In this document: piece after piece, positions 1-9,372 of the stretch
How the letters are laid out: every line of letters begins with the position of its first letter
How positions within the stretch are numbered: position 1 is the first letter of the stretch
Source: Ureibacillus thermophilus
GTDB lineage: Bacteria; Bacillota; Bacilli; Bacillales_A; Planococcaceae
Direction: 5' to 3'
NCBI RefSeq assembly: GCF_004331915.1
Contig: NZ_CP036528.1
Span: 2,895,441-2,959,440 of the forward strand
DNA: 64,000 nucleotides
The notes under the pieces: model-generated
Database searches by the model: none
What the model was told of the DNA's origin: nothing
The model's input: the letters and a program-made list of their open reading frames with translations, nothing else
Program-made: the position numbers and the translations under genes

Positions 1-181
<181 letters not shown>

Positions 182-313
182 AAAATTTGATTAAGCTCGA
201 AATTACTGAATTTTGAATCTCGTTCGATAACTAGGTTTAACGAACTGAAATTTACGCGTCTGTTGTTCAGTTTTCAAAGTTCATTTTTATCGCTTTTTCG
301 CAGCGACTTAATT

Positions 314-342
314 ATTTTATCTCATCACCAAACTTTTGTCAA
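314..342 (-). promoter_or_regulatory. rrn promoter P2 (proximal)
   Basis: On the minus strand TTGACA (342-337), a 17-nt spacer and TAAAAT (319-314). It lies about 135 nt upstream of the 16S 5' end and 93 nt downstream of P1. The remaining leader (182-313) has no gene. Confidence 0.75.
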
Positions 343-406
343 CAACTTTTTTTGTTTTTTTAAGTTGTTATTTAACTATAACTTTCATCGTTTAGCGACG
401 TTTATT

Positions 407-435
407 ATAATACAAGAGCGATTGATCAATGTCAA
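407..435 (-). promoter_or_regulatory. rrn promoter P1 (distal)
   Basis: On the minus strand TTGACA (435-430) is followed after exactly 17 nt by TATTAT (412-407). It points toward the 16S gene and is followed by a second promoter, the tandem arrangement usual for Bacillales rRNA operons. Confidence 0.75.
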
Positions 436-514
436 TACTTTTAGCGAAAAAATTTCGAGGAAAAATAAAATTATTTAACCTCGAAGAAATGGTATTTTAA
501 AAGCAATATTAGAA

Positions 515-1393
515 CTATATCGAATTATTGTTATTTGCTCGATATAATCTATGATCAATAGATTCGTTTTTAGAATTCATTCTTTCAATAATAATATATC
601 CTTTTTCAATTAAAAATTCAATGAAAAGCTCTAATTCTACTGAATAAATTTTAAGCTCGTGATGGTTGTGTAAATCTTGAATTGTCCAAAGGTCTTTTGA
701 ACTCAAAATCTCCATTATATGTTGGGAACATGATTGGATTCGGGAATTCATAGAAAACTCGATTGCTAGAAACAGCAACTCCAATCTTTTTTCAAGAGTT
801 TCCCTGCTTGTTACTAACTCTTCATAGAGCTTATAGATGGATGGCTCTATTTTTTTCACTTGAGACCAGACTGTTACTTCAGGATATAGACCGCTTTCAA
901 TGATTGACAGTCTTGCTAAGTATTGAAGAGATTTTACGACATGTTGATATGCATCTAAATAATCGCCGCGCTGAAAAAACTCTTTTCCTTCAGTATAGCT
1001 TCTCAATAACTTTGCAAATTGAATACCCGTCTTAATCTTTCTTCCGTAAAACGAGAAATCTTCTAATTCCAATTTTAAATGGCTTAAGTATTCATTGCGT
1101 TCGAACATTATTTTCCCATGAAATATCCAATCAACAATTCTCCGGTTTCTTCCTATGTAAATCCATTTATTTAATAATCTTTCGGTGATGACATGCATGG
1201 CCACTTTCTGATCTTCATAACAATAATGTTTTGTAAAAATAGGAAGTTCAGCCTCTTTAACAACAATTAAAATGATCGAATCAAATGTATCTGTTAAGTT
1301 AATTTGGTCTTCCCGTTTATTTACAAGTATAACTCCTAAAGTTTCAGGTTGACTTGCACGTTCTTGATAAATGGAACGCAGATTATAGTCCAT
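515..1393 (-). CDS. ygxA: YgxA-like nucleotidyltransferase-like protein
   Basis: A 292-residue soluble protein that I recognise as the YgxA family (nucleotidyltransferase-like domain followed by a helical C-terminal part). Its biochemical role is not established. In B. subtilis ygxA sits between ygzB and rrnD, and here it again lies between ygzB and the rRNA operon, which supports the call. It starts at an ATG preceded by AGGAGG on the minus strand. The C-terminus is Asn-rich. No catalytic motif can be assigned with confidence by eye. Confidence 0.8.
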   Translation of the reverse strand: MDYNLRSIYQERASQPETLGVILVNKREDQINLTDTFDSIILIVVKEAELPIFTKHYCYEDQKVAMHVITERLLNKWIYIGRNRRIVDWIFHGKIMFERNEYLSHLKLELEDFSFYGRKIKTGIQFAKLLRSYTEGKEFFQRGDYLDAYQHVVKSLQYLARLSIIESGLYPEVTVWSQVKKIEPSIYKLYEELVTSRETLEKRLELLFLAIEFSMNSRIQSCSQHIMEILSSKDLWTIQDLHNHHELKIYSVELELFIEFLIEKGYIIIERMNSKNESIDHRLYRANNNNSI

Positions 1394-1527
1394 GAATAGT
1401 CCTCCTATTTAGCGATTACGATAATTTCTTTCGACATTTATAATAAGAATCCTTCTTTCTTTTCTTTCTATTTCTCCATTTATCTTAACTATGATATATT
1501 AATATCAAGATTAGGAGGGCACTCTAA

Positions 1528-1887
1528 ATGAAGAAATATTCAAGCAAAATCAATAAAATTCGTTCCTTCGCACTTGCACTGATTTTTATCGGATTTATCG
1601 TCATGTACGGTGCCGTATTTTTCAAAAACAGTGTTATATTAGTGCTTCTTTTTATGGGGTTAGGATTATTATGTATCATTGCCAGCACAGTAGTATATCT
1701 TTGGATTGGACTTTTATCTACTAGAGCGGTAAAAGTTATTTGCCCCAACTGTGGTAAGCAGACGAAAATGTTAGGCCGAGTTGATATCTGTATGTATTGC
1801 AACGAGCCGCTGACTTTAGACCCGTCTCTTGAAGGAAAAGAATTCAGTGAAGAATACAATCGAAAAATAAATAAAAAAAATGAGTAG
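1528..1887 (+). CDS. ygzB: UPF0295/YgzB family membrane zinc-ribbon protein
   Basis: A 119-residue protein with two N-terminal transmembrane helices (about residues 13-33 and 36-60) and a C-terminal CPNC...CMYC zinc ribbon followed by the family's NEPLTLD-type motif. Length and sequence match YgzB (UPF0295/DUF2614), of unknown function. The start ATG has a clear TAGGAGGGC ribosome binding site. In B. subtilis it is the neighbour of perR and ygxA. Here a protease gene intervenes between it and perR, on the opposite strand. Confidence 0.9.
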   Translation: MKKYSSKINKIRSFALALIFIGFIVMYGAVFFKNSVILVLLFMGLGLLCIIASTVVYLWIGLLSTRAVKVICPNCGKQTKMLGRVDICMYCNEPLTLDPSLEGKEFSEEYNRKINKKNE

Positions 1888-1913
1888 GAAAGAAAGCTTT
1901 TCTACTCATTTTT

Positions 1914-3179
1914 TTATTTATGGATAGTAATGTCTGAAATTTTGAAATTTCCATACTCATCAACTATCACCGTATATGTTTTATAACGATCGAAATATTG
2001 GTAGTCCCCTGAAGCGCTATAAAAATCAAAAGTTTCATTTGTTTCTACTAGATAATATCCCTCATGAGATGTTACATCTAAAATATCATTTGTAAGAAAT
2101 ATAAATTGATGACCTTTATAAGCAATGTCTGAAATATAATCTTCTAATTCTTCATACGCAGTACCTGTTACCATATCAGCAATCCAATAAAAATTGCTTT
2201 CATTTAAAGCCAATTCATAATACATTCGGAAGCTTTGAACAAATTGACCAGCCAATATTGTATTATCATCTTCTAATGGTAATTCATTTTCGTAAGAATC
2301 TTCATCATAATAATCTTCATAAATCCCCGCCACGGCTAGTATATCTTGTCGACTCATCGGTTGTTGTATCCATTGCTCAAAATAGTCAATCATGCTGTAG
2401 ATTGGAATTGCAAATCCAAAGTTGGTGTTTGATTTGGATGTATAGAGCAATGAATTGATGCCTACGACTTTTCCGGTATTTGAATCGACTAATGGTCCTC
2501 CACTACTTCCATGGTCAATTTGAACATCTACTTGATAAATTTGCTTATAAATAAACCTATCTAATTCCATATCGCGATTTGTTCCAGTGATATAACCAAT
2601 GGAAGCTGAATTTTCAAAACCATTTGGACTTCCAAAAGCAATCACTTCTAAACCTACTGGTGATTCATTGGTTTCAATTGGCAAAGGATCTTCATTTTCA
2701 TACGTTGGGACATGGAGCAATGCAATATCATAATGTTCCGAAATGCCGATGACTGTTGCATCAAATTCCTGACCTTTTGAATTACGAACAATCACATCCA
2801 CCTCGCCATCGACAACATGAGCATTAGTCACAACATATCCACCTTTTGCATACAGAAACCCTGATCCTCTACTGTATGATGTTAAAATCGTAAATACTTT
2901 TTGCTGCACATTTTTTATTAATGTTACGCGATCTATTTCGTTCATTTTTACAGTATTTAGATAATTATTTTTGACCGGTTCTGAATTAATCGGTTTTTGC
3001 TCTTCCGTTAGTTCATATACTTTCCAAAGCCCGAAAATTACTCCGCCAAGTGCTAAAAAAATCATGAACAATATAGGCCATAACCATTTTGGCATATTCA
3101 CTTCTTGTAAATTTGCTCCGCAAGATGAACAAAATTTTGCATGGCTTTCATTATCATAATGACATTTTTTACATTTCAA
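1914..3179 (-). CDS. Zinc-ribbon, membrane-anchored trypsin-like serine protease
   Basis: An HtrA/S1C-like serine protease with an unusual layout. Numbering from the upstream TTG at 3203, there is a CxxC-x10-CxxC zinc ribbon (C11, C14, C25, C28), one transmembrane helix (about 38-62), a protease domain with the triad H129 (TNAHVV), D159 (YDIALL) and S234 (HGSSGGP), and a C-terminal ~100-residue domain resembling the NTF2-like tail seen in TcaA/YvbJ-type zinc-ribbon membrane proteins. I chose TTG at 3179 because a GGGGGG run lies 6 nt upstream, giving MKCKKC. The TTG at 3203 has no ribosome binding site. The topology predicts a cytoplasmic ribbon and an extracellular protease. No PDZ domain is visible. 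The substrate is unknown. It is an insertion relative to the B. subtilis gene order. Confidence 0.8.
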   Translation of the reverse strand: MKCKKCHYDNESHAKFCSSCGANLQEVNMPKWLWPILFMIFLALGGVIFGLWKVYELTEEQKPINSEPVKNNYLNTVKMNEIDRVTLIKNVQQKVFTILTSYSRGSGFLYAKGGYVVTNAHVVDGEVDVIVRNSKGQEFDATVIGISEHYDIALLHVPTYENEDPLPIETNESPVGLEVIAFGSPNGFENSASIGYITGTNRDMELDRFIYKQIYQVDVQIDHGSSGGPLVDSNTGKVVGINSLLYTSKSNTNFGFAIPIYSMIDYFEQWIQQPMSRQDILAVAGIYEDYYDEDSYENELPLEDDNTILAGQFVQSFRMYYELALNESNFYWIADMVTGTAYEELEDYISDIAYKGHQFIFLTNDILDVTSHEGYYLVETNETFDFYSASGDYQYFDRYKTYTVIVDEYGNFKISDITIHK

Positions 3180-3322
3180 GTAATGCCCCCCATTATTATC
3201 CAATCTATATTAAAAAGATTAGCATAGACTGAGACTATCGTCTATACTACAAATATTTCTATCTTCTTAAGAATAGTAAAAACATAAAAAACCTAGCAAC
3301 GAAAGTCACTAGGATTCCATGA

Positions 3323-3775
3323 TTATAGTACTTTCTTATTTTGCTGTTCTAGACAGTCAGGGCAAGTTCCGTAAACTTCGAGGCGGTGAGAATTTACTTT
3401 ATATCCAGTAACATGAGATGCGAATTGTTCGACTTCTTTTAACGCTGGATAGTGAAAATCCGTAATTTTTCCGCAGCTTTCACAAATCATATGATAGTGG
3501 TCATTTGTGACGAAATCAAAACGGCTTGCTGCATCACCGTAAGTTAACTCTTTCACTAAACCAGCTTCGCGAAAAACGCGCAAGTTATTATATACAGTCG
3601 CAACACTCATGTTTGGAAATTTACCTTCTAGGGATTTATATATCTCATCGGCAGTTGGATGCGTCATCGAGTTAATTAAATATTCTAGTATAGCATGACG
3701 TTGTGGAGTAATTCTTACGCCCGTTGCCTTTAACGTGTCTAGAGCATTTTTTAACTGCAGTTCAGACATCGTCAT
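3323..3775 (-). CDS. perR: Peroxide-responsive Fur-family repressor PerR
   Basis: A 150-residue Fur-family repressor that in Bacillus senses H2O2 by metal-catalysed histidine oxidation and controls peroxide defence. It has the N-terminal winged helix ([13 protein letters not shown]) and the complete metal sites: H39, D87, H93, H95 and D106 correspond to B. subtilis H37, D85, H91, H93 and D104, and C98, C101, C138 and C141 form the structural zinc site. Sequence identity to B. subtilis PerR is very high. A PerR box lies 26 bp upstream, consistent with autoregulation. The neighbouring bcp and the distant zosA-like gene are typical members of its functional sphere. Confidence 0.96.
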   Translation of the reverse strand: MTMSELQLKNALDTLKATGVRITPQRHAILEYLINSMTHPTADEIYKSLEGKFPNMSVATVYNNLRVFREAGLVKELTYGDAASRFDFVTNDHYHMICESCGKITDFHYPALKEVEQFASHVTGYKVNSHRLEVYGTCPDCLEQQNKKVL

Positions 3776-3800
3776 GCACCTCTTTTCAATAATTCTTAAC

Positions 3801-3815
3801 TTATAATAGTTATAA
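3801..3815. promoter_or_regulatory. PerR box upstream of perR
   Basis: TTATAATAGTTATAA matches the 7-1-7 PerR consensus TTATAATnATTATAA with a single mismatch. It sits 26 bp upstream of the perR start, in the position expected for autorepression. Confidence 0.75.
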
Positions 3816-3955
3816 ATAGTGTAACTGAATATTTATGTAACGTCAACTTTTCAACTCATTTCTTGAGATGCAATAATACAATTTTCTCAAAAATTAGTCT
3901 TCTCTTCAATATATTAAACATAATAAATTCTTAGGTATGTAAATTGTACTATCAT

Positions 3956-4900
3956 TTAATACCCTTTTAAAATATCCATTTTATTTTCAAGATTCCGTTC
4001 CCCGTTCATCCATTTTCTTAGACTCCGTTTAAAAATTTCAAAACTGCGCTCTAAATATCTGGAAGAGCGGCTTGAAATATGAGGAGAAATCGTTACATTC
4101 TCCATTTCCCAAAGTTTGCTGTCGCCTGGTAGAGGCTCTGTTTCAAAAACATCCAACACCGCGTGAAAAATTTGTTTTTCTTCAAGGGCTCGAATCAAAT
4201 CTTCCGTTTTAACTAAATCGCCTCGTCCAAAATTCATAAAAATGCAGTGATCTTTCAAAAGTGTAAAATGTTCATAGTTCAATAAATATCTCGTTTCTAC
4301 CGTACTTGGCAAAATGGAGATGAGGATATCAGCTTTCGGCAATAACTCCTTTAACTTATCCATTGAATGAGTTTCATTCATATAAGGGGCACTTTCTCCG
4401 CTGCGATTAACCCCTATCGTATAGACGTCGAAAGCTTGAAGCATCCGTCCCACTTCGCTGCCAATAGCTCCCGGTCCTAAAATAAGCGCCGTTGAACCAT
4501 TTAGTTCATACAATTTTGTTTTTTGATTCCATGTTTTTTCTTGCTGATTTTTATAGATGAACGGCAACGCTCTCTTAATAGAGAGGAGATGGGCTAAAAT
4601 CGATTCTGCCATTGGTTTTTTATGGATGCCGCGCACATTGGACACAACAATTCCCCTTTCCGCTATTGCTTGATGGGGCATTTTTTCAATGCCGGAAGAA
4701 GCGACAAAAATCCATTTCACCTTCTTTGCAATGTTGATTTTTTCTTCATCTAAATCTTCACCATAAGTCACCAATACTTCCGCTTTCGCCAATTCTTTAT
4801 CATCAATGGTCTTATGAAAAATGAAATCAACCTCTGGAAAATCGTTTACTAAGGATTCTTTTAAATCCGGTCTTGGATCAAATGTGAAATAAACTCGCAT
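3956..4900 (-). CDS. D-2-hydroxyacid dehydrogenase family protein
   Basis: A 314-residue NAD(P)-dependent D-2-hydroxyacid dehydrogenase-like protein. The nucleotide-binding loop GPGAIGSEVG, the NFGRG strand-turn carrying the substrate-site Arg, and the catalytic His in SPHIS are all present. The ATG at 4900 is preferred over an upstream in-frame start because GAAGGGAAG precedes it and the extension would run into bcp. It begins 5 bp after the bcp stop, so the two are probably co-transcribed. The substrate cannot be inferred. Confidence 0.85.
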   Translation of the reverse strand: MRVYFTFDPRPDLKESLVNDFPEVDFIFHKTIDDKELAKAEVLVTYGEDLDEEKINIAKKVKWIFVASSGIEKMPHQAIAERGIVVSNVRGIHKKPMAESILAHLLSIKRALPFIYKNQQEKTWNQKTKLYELNGSTALILGPGAIGSEVGRMLQAFDVYTIGVNRSGESAPYMNETHSMDKLKELLPKADILISILPSTVETRYLLNYEHFTLLKDHCIFMNFGRGDLVKTEDLIRALEEKQIFHAVLDVFETEPLPGDSKLWEMENVTISPHISSRSSRYLERSFEIFKRSLRKWMNGERNLENKMDILKGY

Positions 4901-4905
4901 ATTTC

Positions 4906-5382
4906 TTACTTCCCTTCTGCTTCCCGTAAATAATTCAACACTTCTTCTATATGGTTTTTTACGCGAACTTTTCTCCATTCCTTGATGACAATTCCGTTTT
5001 CATCAATTAAAAAAGTGGAACGTTCAATGCCCATATATTCTTTACCGTAATTTTTCTTCAATACCCAAACGCCGTATTTTTCGCATACTTCATGGTTTGC
5101 ATCAACTAACAATGAAAATGGCAAATTATATTTTTCAATAAACTTTTTATGCCGTTCAGCAGAATCCCCGCTGACTCCAAGAATTACAGCGTTGAGTTCC
5201 TCGAAAGATTCATGATGGTCGCGGAAGTCGCATGCTTCTGTCGTGCATCCCGGTGTCATGTCTTTCGGATAAAAATAAAGAATTACTTTCTTTCCTCGAA
5301 AATCACTCAGGCTGACTGGTTCCCCTTTTTCATTGTGCAGCGTAAAGTCTGGCGCTTTCTGATTTACTAAAGATTCGCTCAT
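4906..5382 (-). CDS. bcp: Thiol peroxidase / peroxiredoxin Bcp
   Basis: A 158-residue atypical 2-Cys peroxiredoxin of the Bcp/PrxQ class, reducing H2O2 and organic hydroperoxides with thioredoxin as donor. The peroxidatic cysteine is C46 in PGCTTEAC and the resolving cysteine C51, the BCP spacing. The gene has a strong GGGAGGG ribosome binding site. It corresponds to B. subtilis ygaF, between gsaB and perR, and heads a two-gene unit with the hydroxyacid dehydrogenase. PerR control is plausible, but no PerR box was seen directly upstream. Confidence 0.93.
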   Translation of the reverse strand: MSESLVNQKAPDFTLHNEKGEPVSLSDFRGKKVILYFYPKDMTPGCTTEACDFRDHHESFEELNAVILGVSGDSAERHKKFIEKYNLPFSLLVDANHEVCEKYGVWVLKKNYGKEYMGIERSTFLIDENGIVIKEWRKVRVKNHIEEVLNYLREAEGK

Positions 5383-5499
5383 GAAAATCCCTCCCTTTTG
5401 TTTATCCTACCGAACTGGGGAAAATGTTTCAAATTCTTTGGCGTAATATGTCAAAGAAGGCTAAAATAAAATTGAAATTATAAACATGGAGGCAATACG

Positions 5500-6789
5500 A
5501 TGAATCACTCAAAATCTGAAGAAATCTATCAAGAAGCACTAAAACATATTGTAGGCGGGGTGAACAGTCCTTCCCGTTCCTATAAAGCTGTTGGCGGAGG
5601 AGCACCTGTAGTAATGGCAAAAGGGAAAGGCCCATATTTCTGGGATGTGGACGGCAACCGCTATATAGACTATTTAGCAGGATACGGACCAATTATTACT
5701 GGGTTTGGCCATCCACATATTGCAAAAGCTATTAAACTTGCGGCGGATACAGGTGTGCTTTTCGGAACTCCAACCGAGCATGAAGTAAAATTTGCAAAAA
5801 TGCTGAAAGATGCGATTCCATCGTTAGATAAAGTACGTTTTACAAACTCCGGTACAGAAGCGGTGATGACAACAGTCCGCGTTGCCCGCGCCTATACGGG
5901 ACGAACAAAAATTATCAAATTTGAAGGCTGCTACCACGGACATTTTGACCAAGTATTAGTGGCAGCAGGTTCTGGCCCAGCAACTCTTGGTTCACCGGAT
6001 TCAGCAGGTGTTCCTCAAACGGTGGCAACTGAAGTTATTACCGTTCCTTATAACGACACAGAACACTTGCAACTCGCAATGGATAAATGGGGAGAAGAAG
6101 TTGCCGCCATTCTAGTTGAACCAATCGTCGGAAACTTTGGTATGGTTATGCCAAAACCTGGATTTTTAGAATATATTCACAAAGTTGCCAAAGAATTTGG
6201 AGCCCTTGTTATATATGATGAAGTTATTACCGCTTTCCGTTTCCATTATGGCGGCGCACAAGATATGCTTGGACATACACCAGATTTAACAGCAATGGGC
6301 AAAATTATAGGCGGAGGTCTACCAATTGGCGCTTATGGCGGCCGGAAAGAAATCATGGATACGGTAGCTCCATTGGGACCAGCCTACCAAGCGGGAACAA
6401 TGGCCGGAAATCCTGCGTCCATGCTTGCGGGAATTGCATGCTTAGAAGTGCTTCAAACTCCTGGCGTTTATGAAGAAATGGACCGCTTAGGAGGAATCCT
6501 TGAAAAAGGGATTTTGGAAGCAGCTGAAAGACATGGCATTCCAGTGACAGTCAACCGCATTAAAGGCGCTCTTACTGTGTACTTTACAGATCAAAAAGTC
6601 GAAAATTATAAACAAGCAGAACAATCAGATGGTGAAATGTTTGGCCGTTTCTTTAAATTGATGCTTTCAAAAGGAATCAATTTGGCTCCATCCAAATTCG
6701 AAGCTTGGTTCTTAACAACAGAACATAAAGAAGAAGATATTCTTGAAACAATCGATGCAGTTTATTACGCTTTTTCAAAATTGAAATAA
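5500..6789 (+). CDS. gsaB: Glutamate-1-semialdehyde 2,1-aminomutase
   Basis: A 429-residue PLP enzyme that converts glutamate-1-semialdehyde to 5-aminolevulinate in C5 tetrapyrrole synthesis. The Schiff-base lysine is K268 (AMGKIIGGG) and the PLP-binding aspartate D240 (YDEV). The N-terminal GGVNSP motif and the SGTEAVM loop are typical. It starts at an ATG after ATGGAGGC. The position next to bcp matches the second B. subtilis paralogue gsaB (hemL2) rather than the hem operon copy, so the gene name follows synteny. Confidence 0.92.
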   Translation: MNHSKSEEIYQEALKHIVGGVNSPSRSYKAVGGGAPVVMAKGKGPYFWDVDGNRYIDYLAGYGPIITGFGHPHIAKAIKLAADTGVLFGTPTEHEVKFAKMLKDAIPSLDKVRFTNSGTEAVMTTVRVARAYTGRTKIIKFEGCYHGHFDQVLVAAGSGPATLGSPDSAGVPQTVATEVITVPYNDTEHLQLAMDKWGEEVAAILVEPIVGNFGMVMPKPGFLEYIHKVAKEFGALVIYDEVITAFRFHYGGAQDMLGHTPDLTAMGKIIGGGLPIGAYGGRKEIMDTVAPLGPAYQAGTMAGNPASMLAGIACLEVLQTPGVYEEMDRLGGILEKGILEAAERHGIPVTVNRIKGALTVYFTDQKVENYKQAEQSDGEMFGRFFKLMLSKGINLAPSKFEAWFLTTEHKEEDILETIDAVYYAFSKLK

Positions 6790-6933
6790 GTTGAATGTAT
6801 GGAATTCCGAATCTAAAAGGAAGGACGTACTGCATCCATTTTAATTCCTTGGGGGATTTACGATTTTGATGAGAATGATTTTACTAATAAGTTTGAACGG
6901 TTTACCAAAAAATTGTAAAGTGGGGGCTTCACT

Positions 6934-8025
6934 ATGCAATTAGGCGCCCGAGTATTAAAAACCGGAGTAGCAATCGTCTTTGCTTTATTTTTAGCGGATA
7001 TTTTGAAACTTCCATCACCTGTCTTTGCTGGAATTGCCGCAATCTTTGCCATTCAGCCTTCCATTTATCGTTCATATTTGACTATTGTGGAACAAATCCA
7101 AGGAAACCTGATTGGAGCAATTGTTGCCATCTTATTTGGTCTAAGCTTCGGTCACCATATTGTCGCCATTGGAATTGCGGCCATTCTTGTGATTGGCATT
7201 ATGCTGAAGTTAAAGCTGCAATCTTCTCTTTCTTTAGCCCTTGTGACACTTGTGGCCATCATGGAGTATGAAAGCGGAGACTTCTTGGAATTCAGCGTCA
7301 TTCGATTTTTAACGGTAATGGTCGGGGTGTTTGCAGCCTTTATCGTGAACATGGTCTTCTTGCCGCCACGATATGAAGTGAAATTGTTTAAAAATATTCA
7401 ATCGCTGCAGGATGACATCATTCGATGGACGCGCTTAGCCATTCGGGGAGCTTCTGAGCATGTATCGACGAAAAATGCATTGAGCAAATTTGAAAAACGC
7501 CTTTCCGAAATTGAATCAATGTATGTCTTATTTAAAGAAGAGAGGCAATACACAAAAAAGAAACGAAAAAGCCAAATGCGCAAACTTGTCGTATACCGCC
7601 AAATGATTACGACAACGAAAAAAAGCTTTGAATTGCTTGCTAGGCTTCATAAACATGAAAATGAAATCGTTCATCTACCTGAAACATTCCGTACGATGCT
7701 GCAGGAGCGGCTTGACTTTTTGCTCACATACCATGAACAACTGTTATTAAAATATACGGGCAAACTTCGCCCGGAACATTCCAAATGGACAGTGGATAAA
7801 AAGCATTTAAATCGTTCGGAAGTAATGGAACGTTTGATTGAGCAAATCGCCATTGAAAAGAGGCGGGAAGGAGAAGAAGAATTTTCAAGCTACCATTTGT
7901 TCTACATTTTCTCCAGAATCCTTGATTATGAAGAAAATTTGGAGCACCTTGATACATTAATTGTTTCTTTCCGCAATTTCCACAGCAAAGACCGCAATGA
8001 AGATTTGGAAGAACAGTTTTATTAA
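6934..8025 (+). CDS. ygaE: YgaE-like aromatic acid exporter (ArAE/FUSC) family membrane protein
   Basis: A 363-residue protein with an N-terminal hydrophobic half (about residues 10-150, some five to six membrane helices) and a charged, coiled-coil-prone cytoplasmic C-terminal half. This is the Bacillus ArAE_1 architecture of YgaE. The transported compound is unknown. The ATG follows GTGGGGGC. It is adjacent to gsaB as in B. subtilis, 144 bp downstream with no obvious terminator between, so read-through is possible. Its stop is only about 8 bp from the 3' end of a group II intron on the other strand. Confidence 0.8.
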   Translation: MQLGARVLKTGVAIVFALFLADILKLPSPVFAGIAAIFAIQPSIYRSYLTIVEQIQGNLIGAIVAILFGLSFGHHIVAIGIAAILVIGIMLKLKLQSSLSLALVTLVAIMEYESGDFLEFSVIRFLTVMVGVFAAFIVNMVFLPPRYEVKLFKNIQSLQDDIIRWTRLAIRGASEHVSTKNALSKFEKRLSEIESMYVLFKEERQYTKKKRKSQMRKLVVYRQMITTTKKSFELLARLHKHENEIVHLPETFRTMLQERLDFLLTYHEQLLLKYTGKLRPEHSKWTVDKKHLNRSEVMERLIEQIAIEKRREGEEEFSSYHLFYIFSRILDYEENLEHLDTLIVSFRNFHSKDRNEDLEEQFY

Positions 8026-8032
8026 GTCGTTC

Positions 8033-8655
8033 AATCGAGTAGGAGGGAGCGATGAACTCCCGTCCTCTCACACCATACGGTTCCGTATACGGCGGTTCAA
8101 TTAAGATCATTGACGCAAGTTTTTATAACTTCCGTGAATAGCTGTTCTCTTTATGCCAGTGGTCACTCCACCCTCCAAGAGGACCCCACGGGATTCACCG
8201 CTTCCTTCCTCAAGTGAGGTACTACGTTTTCTGTGTTCATCATGACTCACTGAATGCCAAGGGCTATTCTCTCTTAATTGTTCGGTCCTTCTTAGTTGTT
8301 CTAGACCAACTAATACGATGACCTCTGCTGGCTTCTGACGGTTCAGCTACTTATCACTAAGTAGGTTATGAAGTGTACTTCACGTATCCGTCAGACCTCC
8401 CTGGGCAAGATTGTAATCTTTCCTTCCATCTATCTGCTTCATTTACTCTGTACCACCTTTGGCAGAAAGGACTTTGTTTTGTTTAGCAAACTCACTCAAT
8501 CATACCTCGCCTTATATGAGGTTCGTGTTCCTCGGACCGGTGTTTTGCCTTCAGATTCCGCGTCACCACGGACACCCTTGCGTTGAGCTAACCTCTACTT
8601 CTGTCTTCGGGGTTCGGGACTTACACCCTATAGTTCATGTACATGCCGGGCACAC
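8033..8655 (-). mobile_element. ORF-less group IIC intron (probably inactive)
   Basis: Read on the minus strand, the element opens with GTGTGCCCGGCATG, the 5' end of the Oceanobacillus iheyensis-type group IIC introns. It carries the conserved domain I stretches (GGGTGTAAGTCCCGAAC, CGCAAGGGTGTCCGTGG, GGAATCTGAAGG, GAGTTTGC), then TTGAACCGCCGTATAC of domain V, GTGTGAGAGG, a GGGAG...CTCCC domain VI hairpin and CCTACTCGAT at the 3' end. There is no room for a reverse transcriptase/maturase (about 620 nt in total). It sits 9 nt downstream of the pssA terminator stem, the classical IIC target. The 3' boundary is uncertain by 1-2 nt. The 3' strand of domain V looks about 7 nt short. Confidence 0.85.
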
Positions 8656-8659
8656 AATG

Positions 8660-8692
8660 AAAAAGGGGGAATTGGCGTTTTCCAATTCCCCC
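8660..8692 (-). terminator. pssA terminator, group II intron target
   Basis: A perfect 11-bp stem GGGGGAATTGG/CCAATTCCCCC with a 6-nt loop, followed on the minus strand by TTTTT. The intron begins at 8655. It lies about 110 bp downstream of the pssA stop codon; the intervening bases show no gene. Confidence 0.9.
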
Positions 8693-8804
8693 TTTCTAAT
8701 TACGAATGTCCGAAAATCTTTCAAGAGATTCACAAACCACCATATTCCTTTTGAAATTCCAATAGTGCCAATCAACCAACTGTTGAAAACTAGTTCAGGA
8801 ACTC

Positions 8805-9329
8805 TTATCCTTTTTCAACCCTCATATGTTTTTTCTTAAAACTCGGAAACCTGATATGGCTCACCATGAGGTAACTTAGTAAAATTGTTGCCACAACTAA
8901 ATAAGCCGGTTTCAATACAAATGAAAGTACAATAAGAAGAATGGCCGATACAGGAATCGGCATCCCAATAAAAGTTGAAAGCCCGCTATGTTTCGCATTA
9001 AAACGGGCAAGGCGTATTAGACCGCTGATGCTAAAAATGAGTGCCATAAACAAAGCAGCAGATCCCAATGTTTCCGAATAAATATTGTAAATGACAACAG
9101 CTGGAGCGACACCAAAAGTAACAATGTCTGATAAGGAATCAAGCTCTTTGCCAAATACAGAAGTTGCTTTAAACTTTCTTGCAGCTCTTCCATCCAACAA
9201 ATCAAATAAGCAACCTAAACATATAAAAAGAATGGCTTTTCCTATTCGCTGATGGAGAACTGAAAAAATCGACAACATGCCGCATAAAAAATTTCCAATT
9301 GTTAAGAGTGAAGGTATGATATTTAACAT
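8805..9329 (-). CDS. pssA: CDP-diacylglycerol-serine O-phosphatidyltransferase
   Basis: A 174-residue integral membrane enzyme that makes phosphatidylserine from CDP-diacylglycerol and serine, the precursor of phosphatidylethanolamine. The CDP-alcohol phosphotransferase motif is complete: D43, D46, G47, A50, R51, G60, D64 and D68. The length matches B. subtilis PssA. The ATG follows AGAGGGGAG. No psd gene lies beside it in the window. The Crp/Fnr-type regulator gene ends about 44 bp from its start on the same strand. Confidence 0.92.
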   Translation of the reverse strand: MLNIIPSLLTIGNFLCGMLSIFSVLHQRIGKAILFICLGCLFDLLDGRAARKFKATSVFGKELDSLSDIVTFGVAPAVVIYNIYSETLGSAALFMALIFSISGLIRLARFNAKHSGLSTFIGMPIPVSAILLIVLSFVLKPAYLVVATILLSYLMVSHIRFPSFKKKHMRVEKG

Positions 9330-9372
9330 ATGACTCCCCTCTACACAATTCTAATGTATTAAAAGCAGTTTA

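Noticed and set aside
263-478. 71-codon ORF on the plus strand in the rRNA leader
   Set aside because: It lies over two strong minus-strand rrn promoters, has no ribosome binding site and has a random-looking composition.
6860-6935. 24-codon ORF upstream of ygaE (MRMILLISLNG...)
   Set aside because: The G-rich stretch upstream is too distant to act as a ribosome binding site, and the ORF overlaps the ygaE start without other support.
7724-8110. 128-codon minus-strand ORF over the ygaE end and intron 3' end
   Set aside because: It overlaps a well-supported gene on the other strand and crosses the intron boundary; composition is non-protein-like.
8459-8839. 126-codon plus-strand ORF across the intron and terminator
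   Set aside because: It lies antisense to the structured group II intron and runs through the pssA terminator; no ribosome binding site.
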